64,000 nt of DNA from positions 8,356,861 to 8,420,860 of the forward strand of contig WMCF01000023.1 of assembly GCA_009792885.1 (NCBI GenBank), in the 5' to 3' direction. Source of the stretch: Eremophila alpestris peregrina. Lineage: Eukaryota > Chordata > Aves > Passeriformes > Alaudidae. The position numbers and the translations under genes were made by a program. Under the pieces are notes generated by a model. It was given only the letters and a program-made list of their open reading frames with translations. It had not been told where the DNA came from and did no database searches. Shown here piece by piece: positions 23,371 through 35,913 of this stretch. Every line of letters begins with the position of its first letter. Position 1 is the first letter of the stretch.

Positions 23371-26300
23371 TTGTTGAGGTATTGCGAGCCTTGAAAGCAA
23401 TTTAGACTGGGAAAGAAGGTGGGGACAGGGGACAAATTGCTTTTGACCTTTTTCTTTTAGAAATATAACAGAGACCATTGGCTCATTTGTGCCAGTACCT
23501 CCCAACACCTATCAGAAAATGTATTTTCTCTGAGTCACTATTCATTTTATATCATGGCATTTTATTTTATTATGAGAGACAGCGTTCCAAGTGGTGTGAT
23601 TTACAGGACATGTATACCTAGGTGGATACTGCCTTCTGTTTTCTCTTCTCTATAACCCAAAACAAAGAGCCTTAAAGGGATATATTAGAATCTAGGCACC
23701 TGCTCCTAAAATTTGACTGACTTTAACAAAACGACTAGTATGTTGGTAAACATTTTCAAAGGCCTATGATTGATTTTATGAACTCATTCAATGCCTGTAG
23801 GTTGTGCTCTGTGGACACTCATAAGGATTTCTGATTAGTGTCATCGTGCCCCCTATAAATCTATTTTCTTGGGAGTTTATGTCTTGGTAGTAAAAACTTG
23901 TCCTGCAGTGAAAGGTCTTGGTATAATGGCAGAATCATTACTATTTTTACTGCATTTGAAAAGCAATTCTTGCACCTTGTCCCCATCCTCTAGAAACGGT
24001 CTTTTTTTTTTTTTTCCTGTGTATAATGCAACCCAAATGCATTGGTTTGGTGATTTAATTCGGCCATATTAATCAGTATACACTTCCTTTCTTACACAGA
24101 TTGTTGTGGACCCTACAGGTCAGCCTTGTTGCTGTTATCTGCTTGTGTTGACCCCTGGCAGACTTTGTCCTTAGGGTCCTCACTTGGGAAGAATCTGTCA
24201 GCTTCTGGCTGTATTCCTGTTGTCTCTTTCAGATTTGGACTCCCCAGATCAGGACGGCTCTTTAAGATACAGTGAGGAGTCAACCTCTGTGTTTAGGTGT
24301 TTTTCCAAGAGCTAAGAGATGTCACACCATGTTGAGATTTCATGGGTTCTTCAGCTGTGACCAGGAGCCTTTTCAGGCTTGGTCATCTGAAGTTTTGTAC
24401 AGGTTGAATATGGCCCATAGGTCTGTTGAAAAACACAGTTTATTATTGTTTGAAAGGATCCACAAAACTGACAATGCAACACCTAATTTCTTTTGGGCCT
24501 GGCCAGAGCCTGCTGCTAAGAGTTAGTACAGGTACCACCTTGACAACTGCTCAGGGAGGAGCAGAGCTGGACAGTGCTGCCTTCTGTGTAACAGGTGGTG
24601 CTTTTGCTATCCAGGTAAATGAAGAGTTCATTTTTATTCTGACTGGCCTCCTAGTGGCAGTGATTTCCCTCTGCAGCCAGCTCAATAAAACATTTGCATG
24701 GGAAATAAATGTAGTGATTTATGTTTTAGGACTGTCTATAGAATATTCAATGTATTTGTTGTTGAGAAAGATTATCTGCTGTTTCCTTTTGACATCAGGC
24801 ATAGGCTTTAGGTAAACCTCTGCTTTATTTATTTGTGGGACTGTTGTGAATCGTGCAAAAAATTGCAAAATGCTTCCCTAAAAACTGCTGAGTGTAGCAT
24901 CTGATTTTAGGTAGCTAAGAGCAACTGTGTTTAAAAAGTGCTAAAATTCAGGGAGTGGGTAGGAATTGGTGGATGACAATTCCTGTGTGAGTTGGGCATC
25001 TGGAGCCAGCACTGCTCCCAGCCTGGCCATGTTGGGGCCTGGATTCTGCCTTTCCATGAGCAGGAGAGGAGGATCTGCCACAGGACAGCTGCAGGAAGAT
25101 CAGCAATCAGATCCCTAATAACTTGAGTGACTGCTGCAGGCACACTTTGGAGCAAATAGATTGCACTGTAGCAGCACAGTGCAGAGGGATGGTGTGGGTC
25201 AGGTGGGCTAAAGTAACTGCATAGACTTGAATGAAATGGATTAATTTTTTGATGGCTTTAGCTGGTCATGTGCCAAAACATACTTTTCTTTTATCTAATG
25301 ATTATAGTTGTGATATATTAAGAATAAAGACGATTACAAGGGAGTTTTCATTAGTAGTAAAAAGACTATTTCATCTTACTTCTCCTTTTGTTTTTCTCAT
25401 GTATAATTTTAACCTAACTTCAACAGTTTATTAGCTACAGCTTTTTCAAAAAGCAAGGAAAAAAACCACCCAAAAACATAAAAAAACAAGGCGGTAATAT
25501 AATACTTAAAGAACAATTTTGGTTTTGTGTGTTACAGAAATAACGTTGCTCGTTCAGATCTGGTGAGAATGAGGTGGGAATGCATCAGTGGAGAAAGACA
25601 TATGGTAAGAATTTGTCATTAAAGGAAAAACATACAGGACTCTCATCTAAGTTAAATGCTGATGGATCATGGATTAGACTTTATCTGAGGGCTCATTTAG
25701 CCCTTAGGTATGGAATGTATATGTGAGTACAGTGCTAATGGTGATTATTGCTCTGATGGATCATCTGCTCAGAAATAATAATTGATAGGACCTTCCTGAA
25801 TTTGTAACATCACCTTATCCCATGGGAAAAATGCATAGATGGGAAGAACTCCATTGTGAAATGGAGATCTATGGAGCAGTTTCTCTCTCTTTCAATATTT
25901 TCCAGTACTTTATTTGTTGTTATGAAGTCTTAACACTAAAACCTGAAATTTCATGTCAAACTTAAGCAGAGAAATGTGGTTACTGGTGAAAGATGTTTAT
26001 TGGATTTTGGTTTATAATAACAAAAGTATTTGGGCTGAAAGTGCTTTACTGATGGATTCAGAACAGCTATCTGGTGTAAGTCAGCTCTGAATAGGATATA
26101 AGAAACCCAAGAGTTACTGCTTCAGCAAAGTCAAACACTTTTTTGCCTTTTAATTGTTTTTATTGTGTGAACTTACTTACCATTTTGGAACTATGATGGG
26201 TTAAAACAAAGACGTTGTTTCTATAAGGGATAGGATTGTGAAAGTCAACTGAAATATGACCCAGGAGTTTGGTGTGGAAATTTCATTTCAAGGAACAGAC

Positions 26301-26427
26301 ACATAACACTGCTGATTTCTTAGACATGCTGGGTTTGAACTCTGGAAATTGTGGGTGAAATTCAGATGTCTTCACCAAGATATCAGAAATGTAGATATCA
26401 AAGGCTGGGAAAGTCACCCTAGATTCA
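23371..26427. other. Non-coding stretch, no gene seen
   Basis: No recognisable gene. A T14 run lies at 24002-24015. The 129-codon frame at 24426-24815 has some hydrophobic runs but no known domain, and it starts at a non-ATG codon. An A/C-rich stretch lies at about 25447-25480. Confidence 0.5.
24002..24015. repeat. Poly-T tract (14 bases)
   Basis: Fourteen uninterrupted T; simple homopolymer. Confidence 0.9.
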
Positions 26428-26549
26428 CTTTACAGTCAATTGAGGAAAAATGGGCACCTTGAAAGGGTGATTCATCTCAGCCTAAAATAGGCAGGTCAGA
26501 CAACTTGCCCCCTGGAGATGCCTATTTCTCTCCATTGACTGTAGGAAAG
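26428..26549. repeat. Ancient palindromic (MITE-like) repeat remnant
   Basis: The left arm at 26428-26460 and the right arm at 26514-26549 are imperfect reverse complements. Both carry an ACAGTCAAT/ATTGACTGT core followed by a GGCACCT/AGATGCC-type word. About 50 bases separate them. The pattern resembles old palindromic non-autonomous elements found widely in reptile and bird genomes. The family name is not known to me, and the copy is decayed. Confidence 0.45.
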
Positions 26550-26821
26550 CCTGCAGGGCCAAACTCAGAATTAAATGTGTAACCTTTCGGTGTCTAAAGC
26601 CAGGTTAGATGAATCTCACTGTGTAGTAGCAAGGGCAGACTCTGCCAGCTGCACTAGTGGTGAATAACAGCTTCCTGGGGTGGGGCTGTTTCTGGAGTGA
26701 AGTAAGAAGGTCTGGCTAAGAAGTTCTGGAGGTCCTCAAGATGAATGATCCCAATTTTGATTTTTGGGGTTTGTTTACTTTTTAGTTTCATTGCTAGTAG
26801 GTAGTTTTATTTTAATAGTGT

Positions 26822-26868
26822 AAAAAAAAAAAAAGGAGTTTATGTTTGATTCTTTTTTTTTTTTTTTT
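26822..26868. repeat. A13 ... T16 inverted homopolymer pair
   Basis: Thirteen A (26822-26834) are followed after 18 bases by sixteen T (26853-26868). The two runs are complementary and could fold into a stem of about 13 bp. Confidence 0.8.
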
Positions 26869-29800
26869 GCCCTGTGGAATACGAAAAATGAAGGTATATT
26901 TTATTCTGTGGAGTGGTAAAAGTTGCTTTGGGATTTTTTCAAAAGCCAATGGCTGTCTATTATTTGTTGCCCATTTGCCTTCTCCATTTGTAGTGCTGCA
27001 GAGTGTCGACTCATAGTTGCTACCCTATTAATCCAGTGAGCATAGAGGAACTGGGAAGATGTTTTTTTAAAGGTATGGCAAGGTATGCTAGTTTTGGAGG
27101 ATGTCTGTGAGATTGAAGATCCAGGTACATTTGTAATCAAAATCCTTGCCTGTTTGAAATAAAAAAAAATATTGAGAAGAATATAGGAATGAATGGTGGT
27201 GCTGTTTTATACAACATCTGATATTAACAGAGTTAATAGCAAATGTTAATAGGAAGGATAAAATATTATGAAAATATTTAGAGAAAAATTGTGGTTTTGT
27301 GTAGTTTACAAATTAGAAGAACAGGATTGCTCAGAAGACCATTGCTTAAAAGGGAATTGCCCTGAGCACTGAGCTATAGAATATGTTCAGCCTTTGGGGT
27401 CACAGGATACTTTTCATGCTGAACTCCTGTAAATACAAACCAGTTTGAACATAACAGGAGCACAAGGGCTTTTTTGCTTCTTTCAGAAATCCCCAGAAGT
27501 GGGAGGATGGAAAAGTCCCAATAGTATTTATGACTTTTATTTTCTGTTGTTCAGAGAACCTGCCAAACATATAATAATTAGAACTTTGTGCTTGAGGTCA
27601 TACTGGTTCAGTGAATTTATACCTGAGCTGATGTTTTCAGTTACAGAGTGTTCTGAATTTTCTGACAGTCACAGATGGGGTGAAGTGGCTCAATAGTTCA
27701 ACACACTTGTAACCTGCTGTTATTTGTTTTTTATTGGGGTTTTTTCATGTCTTGACAAATACTAAAAATAGGACATAGATTGTTCCAAACCTTGAATGTA
27801 CCAAGTGACTAAAAAAATAATCTGATAGATAAAGGAAGGAAGCTGAAACTTTTACAGCTTCTTGCATCCTCTCTTGCTCATGTGCCCACAAAGTCCTTTC
27901 TTATTTAAATATTTCCCAAAATAACCTACCACATTAATTGCTCTGTATGAGCATTTGTAATTTACCAGGAAAACAAGTGGAAAGTGCATAGAAGGCAGGC
28001 TGCATGCTTTGAACTGAAATTGTGCACTGCCTCCATTAATAGTGGTAGGATCTCTAAACAGACATCAATGAACCTTTGTAAATTTAAATTTAGCCAAGCA
28101 TGTTGTATAATACTCTGTATTCCTCTTCAGACAGCTCAGGAACGAGGTAGTCCTGAGCATGTGCTGACAGTTGTGTGCATGTTGCTAATCAATCTTGTGT
28201 GTACAACTTACGGGCTGCTTCACCTACGTTTACTTTTCATTTAGCCCTTTTCAATTACCCATTCAAAAATCTTTGAAGGCTGTTCCTCAGTCCTGTAATC
28301 TCTCTTCAGTGAAAATGAATGGAGTCACAAAGAGAACTAGAATAGAATTCATTCTCTTCTGTGCAAAAGAGAATGGATAAAAGCTTGACTTTAATACAGG
28401 TATGTGATTACACTGCTGTTGTAAGGCACCTTTTGACCACATGGCAAACAAGCTGAAGTAAATCTGTTCCTTATCATAAGGCCTTCCTAATTAATGGGGA
28501 AATCCTTCACCAGAAAGATGAAGAAAACTGAGCAGGACTGAGTACACTAATGCTGGGAAAGGGCAAATTTCCCTGTACTTCTGTAGTTGCTACCATTTGC
28601 AATCTGGAGGCAGGTAAAACTGTTGAGATAGGAACATTACTTCAAATGCAAGTGAAATTGAGGGAGTGGGATAATTCTTTCAGAAGAATTATTTTACCTT
28701 CAGAAAATAATTTTACCTTCACTAAACATCAGGGATTGTCTTTCCTATATTGGGATGGCTGGAAAGCAATTTTATAGAACTATTTTTGACTCAGTTCACT
28801 CAGAGTGTAACTTGTTTACTTGAAAAATATTTATGTGGAAATATATAGTGGAGTCTCTTAGCTACACTGATTTTCATCACAGTGGCAGTCTTGATGGCCT
28901 TCTCCCCGGACTGCCACGATCTGAAAATTGTCTATATTTTGAGTATTTGAGAATATCTTCCTGAGTTCAATTTCAGAATAATTGCAGGGCTGTTATACTT
29001 TGAAAATAATAACTATTTGCATGGGGTTTAAGAGGTGTTTCAGGGCCTGACATCCAGTGAAACTTCTCAGGTTGTTGAAAGGATGGCTTGAGTAACTCTT
29101 TTAGAAGCTCAGTTAATGCAAGGCCAAAATAATTTTTGCCCTCACAGGACTAATGACATGATTAGCCCATTAAAAATCTGTATCACTAGGCAGGTATTTC
29201 TTTGGTATGGACCCTCCAGGAGTTAGAATATTCATCATTTTGAAAAAATACTCATCACTGTTGAATTTACCAGAAAGTTCAACCTTTTTTGGAGTGTTAG
29301 CCCAATGTCCTGTTGATAGAAAAATTGGAAAAAAAATTCTGTGTTGCTTCAGTGACTGGATGCGATTTTTTTTCCCATAAATTTCCCATTAGTTTTTTCC
29401 TCACTCAGGTGGATTCATCTTTATCAATTATAGCAAAGGATATGCCTTCTTATTTAGAAATAAGAGTATTCTGGGTGTAGAAATGGAGTGCTCAGACTTG
29501 ACAAGGTTGTCCTGAAACAATTGGATATGGCGTGGCTGCTGGCCTGATTACCCTTTTCCTTGCTGAGTTCAAATGCTGTCGTCAGTAACAGGCAGTGACT
29601 CGAGCAAACACAATGGAAATTTTCCTGAAGAAGCAAGACAAGAAATGAAATGGGGGGACATGCAGCTGTTTATGCTCGTTGTTCTAGTGGTAGGCTTCTT
29701 TCTAAGCCTCATCATTTTCTCTGGGAGCACATTTGCACAAGTGTTTTACTTCAGGAGAAAAGAATAGTTGTTCTCACTTGCCCTGCTTTGGTAGTAACAT

Positions 29801-30638
29801 GGAAATCTTGGAAATGCAAGGCCTAATACATCCATGTGGGTCCAGAACTGGGGGGGCTGAGGTGAATGTATAAAAACTAATAAATATCACCTTACTGCAT
29901 GGGTACTAACTGAGATGTATCATTCTCTCCATGCTTAGCAAATAACCTCTGTGAAAGACAGAGATTTTTGTCAGTACCTTTATTTATCTTGGTTATCTTT
30001 AACCAAAGTGGTCTCCAAAACTGGCATTGCCAGCTGTAATGGATTGATGTTTTCTGGACAACAGTCCCTTGTGTCCCTTATAAAGGGAATGCAGTATGAA
30101 GGGTTTATAGTATTATAAACTCACCAAAAATGTTTTGTTTTACTTGAAACATGTCTTACCTTGGTTTTACTTTCTTTATATCACTCTCCCCATCTCATTG
30201 GATTTGTCTTTCATTTTCTGGGAAAAAATTTGCATGCAAAGTTGATTTATTGAAACATTTTTCTTGTATGCCATTGTGTAATTTTTGTGCAAGTTTGCTG
30301 CTGCAGGGACTGCAAAATTTTGCTGGAAATTGCTGTGATCTTAAATAAAGGACTCAATAGCTGGAATATAATAGGAGTATAATGAGAGAAATGGAAATGG
30401 CAAACAGTGTCAATACAGAACAGAAACAGGGTGTTGGCTGGGAAGAGCAGTAAATCCTTTCAACATACAAGTTTTAGACATTTAATGACCTCTAACTGCT
30501 GTCTAACTGACAAATATAATCTAGTGCTGGGTAGAGCTCTTGACCACCTTTGCTGTTTGTAATAAGGAAAGATCAATTCCCTCATCCATAAGCACAGTGT
30601 GAGTTGTAAAACTTTCAGTGTCATTGTAGAGGCCCTGG

Positions 30639-30661
30639 CACCTCAGCACCCAGCTGAGGTG
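30639..30661. repeat. Perfect 8-bp inverted repeat
   Basis: CACCTCAG at 30639-30646 and CTGAGGTG at 30654-30661 are exact reverse complements with a 7-base loop. It is a small GC-rich hairpin of unknown meaning. Confidence 0.6.
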
Positions 30662-31452
30662 GTGGGGTGTAGATAATCTTAACATTGAAACAGCTCTGTG
30701 GCCTTTTCTGCAAAGCAGGAAAACTTGCTTAGGTTATGCAAGTGATTAAGAATATTTCTAGTTTGTGAAGTCAAGGAGTCGTGACAGCCATTTGTCTATT
30801 TTCAGTGTGTGTGGACAGTTTGCTTAGGAGTTTTTCTTTCCAACCACCTCTAAAAGTTCTTTGGAGAAAGGAAATAGAATAATAGGCTCCAAAACTATCA
30901 TAAGGATTAGAAAGCATAAGGATCAGAAAGCAAACAGACCAGAATCTCACAAGTTTTACCAAATTTGTAGAGTTCAGAAAGAATATTCTAGGCTTGCTGA
31001 AGTCGGCAATAATTTTATATTTTCAAAATTGACAAACTAGTATGTCATTCAGACTTCCTAAAATTAATTTTGGAACTTTTTTTTTTCTTAAATGGTACCA
31101 TATTTAGCTGAAGTTCTAAATCATTTCATGCTCTGTGTTTGTTAGTGCAATGCTAAGTGTCCCATTTTGTTCCTGATGGAACTCTTGTATGTGTTTGTGT
31201 GTAGCCTGCAGTTTTACATTCTGTCCAGAGATGGAAGCTGCTTGCTCTGACAAGGTCAGGTTGGGAAGGAGTCCACATTCCCTGATTAAGAAAGCCAGTA
31301 GGCCAGAGCATGCCACTTCATTAGACAGCCCAGGACTCTCTCATAGAAAAGGAGCGAGAATTGAACGCTATGGAATTTAAAATAACTATTTCAGCTTTTC
31401 TGTAGCTTGGAAAATGTTGCTCTTGGGCAATATTCTGTTAATGATCACTATT

Positions 31453-31541
31453 GGGCCAGATGTTCAGCACACGTAAATGAGTGTATTTCCATTGACTTCA
31501 GTGGAACTAGGCCAGATTACGCCATCTGAGAATCTGTCCCC
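31453..31541. repeat. Ancient palindromic (MITE-like) repeat
   Basis: The element begins GGGCCAGATGTTCAG and ends with the imperfect reverse complement CTGAGAATCTGTCCC (31526-31540). Around the centre, CCATTGACTTCAGTGGAA is itself palindromic. The whole closely follows, from memory, a palindromic repeat abundant in turtle and crocodile genomes (GGGCCAGATCCTCAGC-type ends, CCATTGACTTCAATGG core). This is the best preserved of the three such copies in the window. I do not know its catalogue name. Confidence 0.65.
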
Positions 31542-31979
31542 TCAGCTTTCTTTCTAAACCAGTCATGGTTTTAGATAAGGAGTTGCAGTATTGTCTGTCA
31601 TAGTTCTGGTTTCCAGCAGAGGAGAAGAAAATTAACATTCTTATTTGCTTCATCAGTGTGAGAACAGATTAAACTGATACAAAGAATCAAAGTAGTTCAA
31701 ATAGTCAAATTTAAGAATGTGAAATGTAACAGACTTGCTTTGTTTTGCCATGGGTATTTTGTCTGTCAAAATGAAGCTTTGTAGTTTTCTAGATGGCTGG
31801 CTAGTTCTCCAAGCTTCTGATGCCACTTAGGCCAGTGACGTGAAATAAATTGAACACATTAACCTGAAAAAGATCCCAAACTTTTGTTCTTTGTTGTTGA
31901 GGTTATTTTCTGTTTATTAATGAATTAAGACAGACTCATGCAGGGGCTCTAAGAAATGGGACGAGCTCTGTGAACTGGG
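31542..31979. other. Non-coding spacer
   Basis: Unique-looking AT-rich sequence between the palindromic repeat and the next regulatory candidate. Nothing else is recognised. Confidence 0.5.
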
Positions 31980-32400
31980 TGCATTCCTCCTGCCTTTCTA
32001 TTCTGCTCCCATTCACCACTTATAATGGTAATGAAGTCTAATTACAAATGCATGTGACTGCCCGTTGTAATCTGTCAGTGTTTTTCTGAAAAACCTTGTG
32101 CCAGTTCAGTATTGGTCATTAGATAATAAGGATTGATAAAACGTAAGGGGCAAAATGTTAAAAATGCTACTATCGATTAGAACGCACCTTAATAATGAAA
32201 CCATGGGCCTGGGGACGAAAGCCATGGATCATTTTGACAATTCGGCCTTAGATTGTGGATGAGACAGAGTGGGGACAATTAATCCCTCAGAGCCACAAAT
32301 CACAAATAAAGTAGTTGCAGCTCATTACAATCTGACCTTGCTAAACGGCCTTGAAAACATAAGTGACCTTCTAGAATTTGAAAAGATTACAAAGCTCTGT
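31980..32400. promoter_or_regulatory. Strongest candidate conserved regulatory element
   Basis: This repeat-free block retains isolated CpGs (near 32163, 32172, 32216 and 32243) in a region where CpG is rare. It carries TAATTA at 32039-32044, a bicoid-class word TAATCC at 32280-32285, and AT-rich words spread evenly along 400 bases. TAATCC is the site of OTX/PITX/GSC-type homeodomains. It has no useful open frame. The texture is that of an ultraconserved enhancer, but this is inference without an alignment. Confidence 0.36.
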
Positions 32401-32423
32401 TGAGAAAATATCTCTTTTTTGTA

Positions 32424-32439
32424 TTTTTTTTTTTTTTTT
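32424..32439. repeat. Poly-T tract (16 bases)
   Basis: Sixteen uninterrupted T directly after the candidate element; simple homopolymer. Confidence 0.9.
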
Positions 32440-35400
32440 AATGCTTGAGAACCACATGGCTTAATTTTAACTGATCTTGATGAAAGAAGCTTTTAACTTC
32501 ACCATCTTTCAGGAAGCAAATTGCCAACGTCTCGTGGAACTGATGGCGGTACTGCAGGGCAGTGTTTGGGAAAGATCTTAAAAGTCAAAAGTCTTGATCT
32601 GTGCAATTAATCAGTGGAAGTTTGTGCTGCAATAGCTTTGAAGAAACAATAGTTTCAATGAACTATCTGGTAGTTCTAGTCAGGCTTTTATAAATATTAT
32701 AGTATTATTGGAGCGCTGCATAATTGCAGGAAAACATCTTTGTGCATTACAGTCAAGTCCAACCCCAAAATATGGAAATATGTTCAGCAGAGTATTTAAT
32801 GAACTCCCTTCATATTGCCAGCTTAAATGGGAATAAGGAGAGGTCATGTACTTTGCATTTCTGTCCTTTTACATGCACTGCGGATGCTCTGGCTAACTGA
32901 CTTGAGTGCCTTGTCTTTGGCTAGTGCCTATGGAAATCTCAAAAGATTCCATCTGAGGTTCTGATGGAATAGTCTACCTTAATTTGATCCTCAATCCTGA
33001 GTCAGGTTCATCTTTCTACTGACTGTGGTAGAAGGAGATGTCTCTGCAGCCCATTCCTGAGAAGAGACACCATCCCTAATGTTGTTTTAACTGTGCAATG
33101 AATTTTGAGCACTTGCTGATTTCATTGTGCTGTGGACTTAGGCCCATGTGTGCCTCTGCTTATTGCTCCTTCCTTTCAGTGTACCTGAATGAGGTGTTTC
33201 AAAGTGTCCTCACCATGCATGAATTTCAGCCTCACCCCATGTACTGCATCCCCTACGTTAGATAAATGCAATTCCTTTAAAACCCTCTTCTCTGTAAATA
33301 CAAGAGGCTAGTGGCTTTCTGTGAGGTCTTTGCTCTATTCTCTGCAAGAGATGGGGTCTGCTCTGGTGCTGAGGGCATCACTAAGAATGCTCTACACAAA
33401 GACCTTGTGTTTGTGGTAAGAGAGTGGTGACTTCCATGATGCCAGTGATGGCTGTGGAGATGGAGGCAACAGCTCCAAGTTTCCTAGTTCTTTGATGTTC
33501 AAGCAAAAGCATTAAACATCTCATGATACTGTGGAACCACTACATTACAGGTTAACAGATTACTGACGCATGCTGAGTCTGAGAAATGGCACTGGAGAGA
33601 TAATATTTTCTGCAAAAGTGGAGTTTTCAAGATAGCTCTAAAATGCAAACTTATGTGGAGGACATGGCAAAAAAATCCCTGTTGAATGTATCTTGTGCAC
33701 CGCAGTCACAGTCCCCTGGCTGTGTGGGGAGCAAGGTGAAGGATTCTCCATGCTGCTGCTAGAGAAACTGTGAGAGCCCACTCTCACAGCACCTGGGTTT
33801 AGGTTGCTTTACCCTGGCATTACCAGGACTGAGGTTTAGCTGTGGTAGAGCTCTCTCCTTGACACTGGGCTTGGATGACAATGCCTTTGGCACTGGGAGT
33901 GACAGAGAGAAGTCAGTGTAATATCACTGTATGTAATATATTGATACTGACTCTCCTTTTATTAGCTTGAAACAAAATGGATTAGATGAACAAAAGGGAT
34001 TCCTTGGAAGCTCCATTCAATTATTTCACAGTGACAGCCAGGGACAAACTCAGTCTATCCCCTGGATGTAGCAATTTCCACTTCTGATCAGAAAGCATTG
34101 TGACATTTTCAGCACATCAGTGGATAAGCAGTGACTCCACAGTTTGAGTTAACACTTCGTCTCCTGACATTCCAGTCAACATTCCCAACTGCTTTCCAGA
34201 GACTTCTCCTCCAGAGGTTCAGCTGTAGTCAAGGTCTCGTGGCAGGGATAGTTCTGGACATACAATTGTAGGGACACTCTGTGGGACACAACACAACTCA
34301 ATTATTCCATAGGATTGGGAAACATGTGGAATAAAATGACTCCTTGTAAAAGAAAGATCATTCAACCATTTATTATGTAGACCAAGGTGCTGAAGGTATT
34401 CCAGCACAGAAATGGACAACCAAAGCTATTACTTTGACACTTGCTGTTTTCCTTTTTGGAGGGAAATTAAACAGCATTTCTGATAGCATCAAAGGTGCTT
34501 CAAGAATCAAACCAAAAGTTTCCTTTACCTTTCTTTACTTAGTAACTCCACTTAGTGGCTACTGGGATAACACAGGTTTTCCCTCAGCTCCTGTTACCTG
34601 GTGCTGTGGTGCTCATCCTGCTTCCCTCCATCCTGCTGGATCCTCCAGGCACACAGGCCACAGATCACTGTGGGGATGTCAGAGACTAACAAGTGCACTA
34701 ATTACAGAGTGGGAAAGAGCCCCTGCTGATTCTCAGCTGAGTTGTCTTCGTGGCAAACCTTATGTCTGTGAATGTTTCTCCACCGAGTTCTTGTGTAGTT
34801 GTGATTTCCTTTGGAAATTCCTGGGTCATACGGAGCACTGAATCACAGCTGCTCAGCACGCAGCCTTCCTCCTCCATGGACGACACTCCTTCTGCTTGGA
34901 ATCAGTGACTGATTCTTCTGCAGGCTTTCTGCTCTTTGAATCCTTGTTCATTTGATTTCTGGCTTTTGGGGGTGAATTTATCTCCCTCTGTACTCTATTT
35001 GCTAGAGAATGTGATTTTCAGGAGATATTAGGCATGCTTGAAGAACACTTAGGGGGATAAATTCTTCAGAAAAATCTGGCTCCAGGAAGGTGAGATGCCA
35101 ACAGGCCTTTATAGAAAAACTTGAAGTACTACTCAAAAGCTGAAAATAAAAATAGCTGAAGCAGCAGAGATATTTTGGTGTGGAAGGAGCAGAGAAGTGA
35201 TGGTCAGTACATAGCTGTGAACATAAATAAATACTGGCCTTTCAAGGGTCTAATGTCTGTTCTCTCCAAGCAAGGCAAACTCTTGATAGCTGTCCTTAAA
35301 AAGTGGTTATTTTGGAGAATGGAGTAAGTGTTGTAGGCATGCATTTGGCATTTGTGTGTATACCCTGCCAGTGCTCTAGACATTTCTGCATATGACTTTG

Positions 35401-35899
35401 TCTAATCCAGGTAATGTTCAGGTTACTGGCTATGTAATATATGCAATATTTGAGCATTATGTCAGCTCTGTAAGTTACTGCAGCGAAAATTAATAACTTT
35501 CTCCTTTGTAATTAAGCACTTGCCTCTCTTGTGGCCTGCTGAAGCAGCGAGGTAAGAAGGAGTAGTGATTCCCAGGTCCAATTGTGTAACCATGGAGCTG
35601 CTGCCTGGATCACAGCATCTCAAAGGAGCAGAGGGCTCACTGGTGATGGCTTCCCTGGATAGCTATGGGACCTTGCGGGGTAGGGGAGAAGCAGAAAGAA
35701 TTGATGCACTGGGAAAAGGCACATCCAGTTCTTGTAGGCAGACCTTGGGAGCAAAGATGTGCCTGTTTCTGGGGCATGTATTTACATATACAAAATTTAT
35801 ATTTATATAGGTATATACAAGTTTTCCAGGATTTAGTTGCAGATCTTCCCCTCCCTTCTTATTTGGTAAAGATCACATTGTGTCTAGAGAAGAAACCTG

Positions 35900-35913
35900 T
35901 TTTTTTTTTTTTT
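35900..35913. repeat. Poly-T tract (14 bases)
   Basis: Fourteen uninterrupted T; simple homopolymer. Confidence 0.9.

Larger units (their letters stand above)
26550..31452. other. Non-coding stretch, no gene seen
   Basis: No recognisable gene. It contains an A13/T16 pair at 26822-26868 and an 8-bp perfect hairpin at 30639-30661. A true-ATG frame of 64 codons at 29573-29767 has a hydrophobic, membrane-like segment. None is called a gene. Confidence 0.5.
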
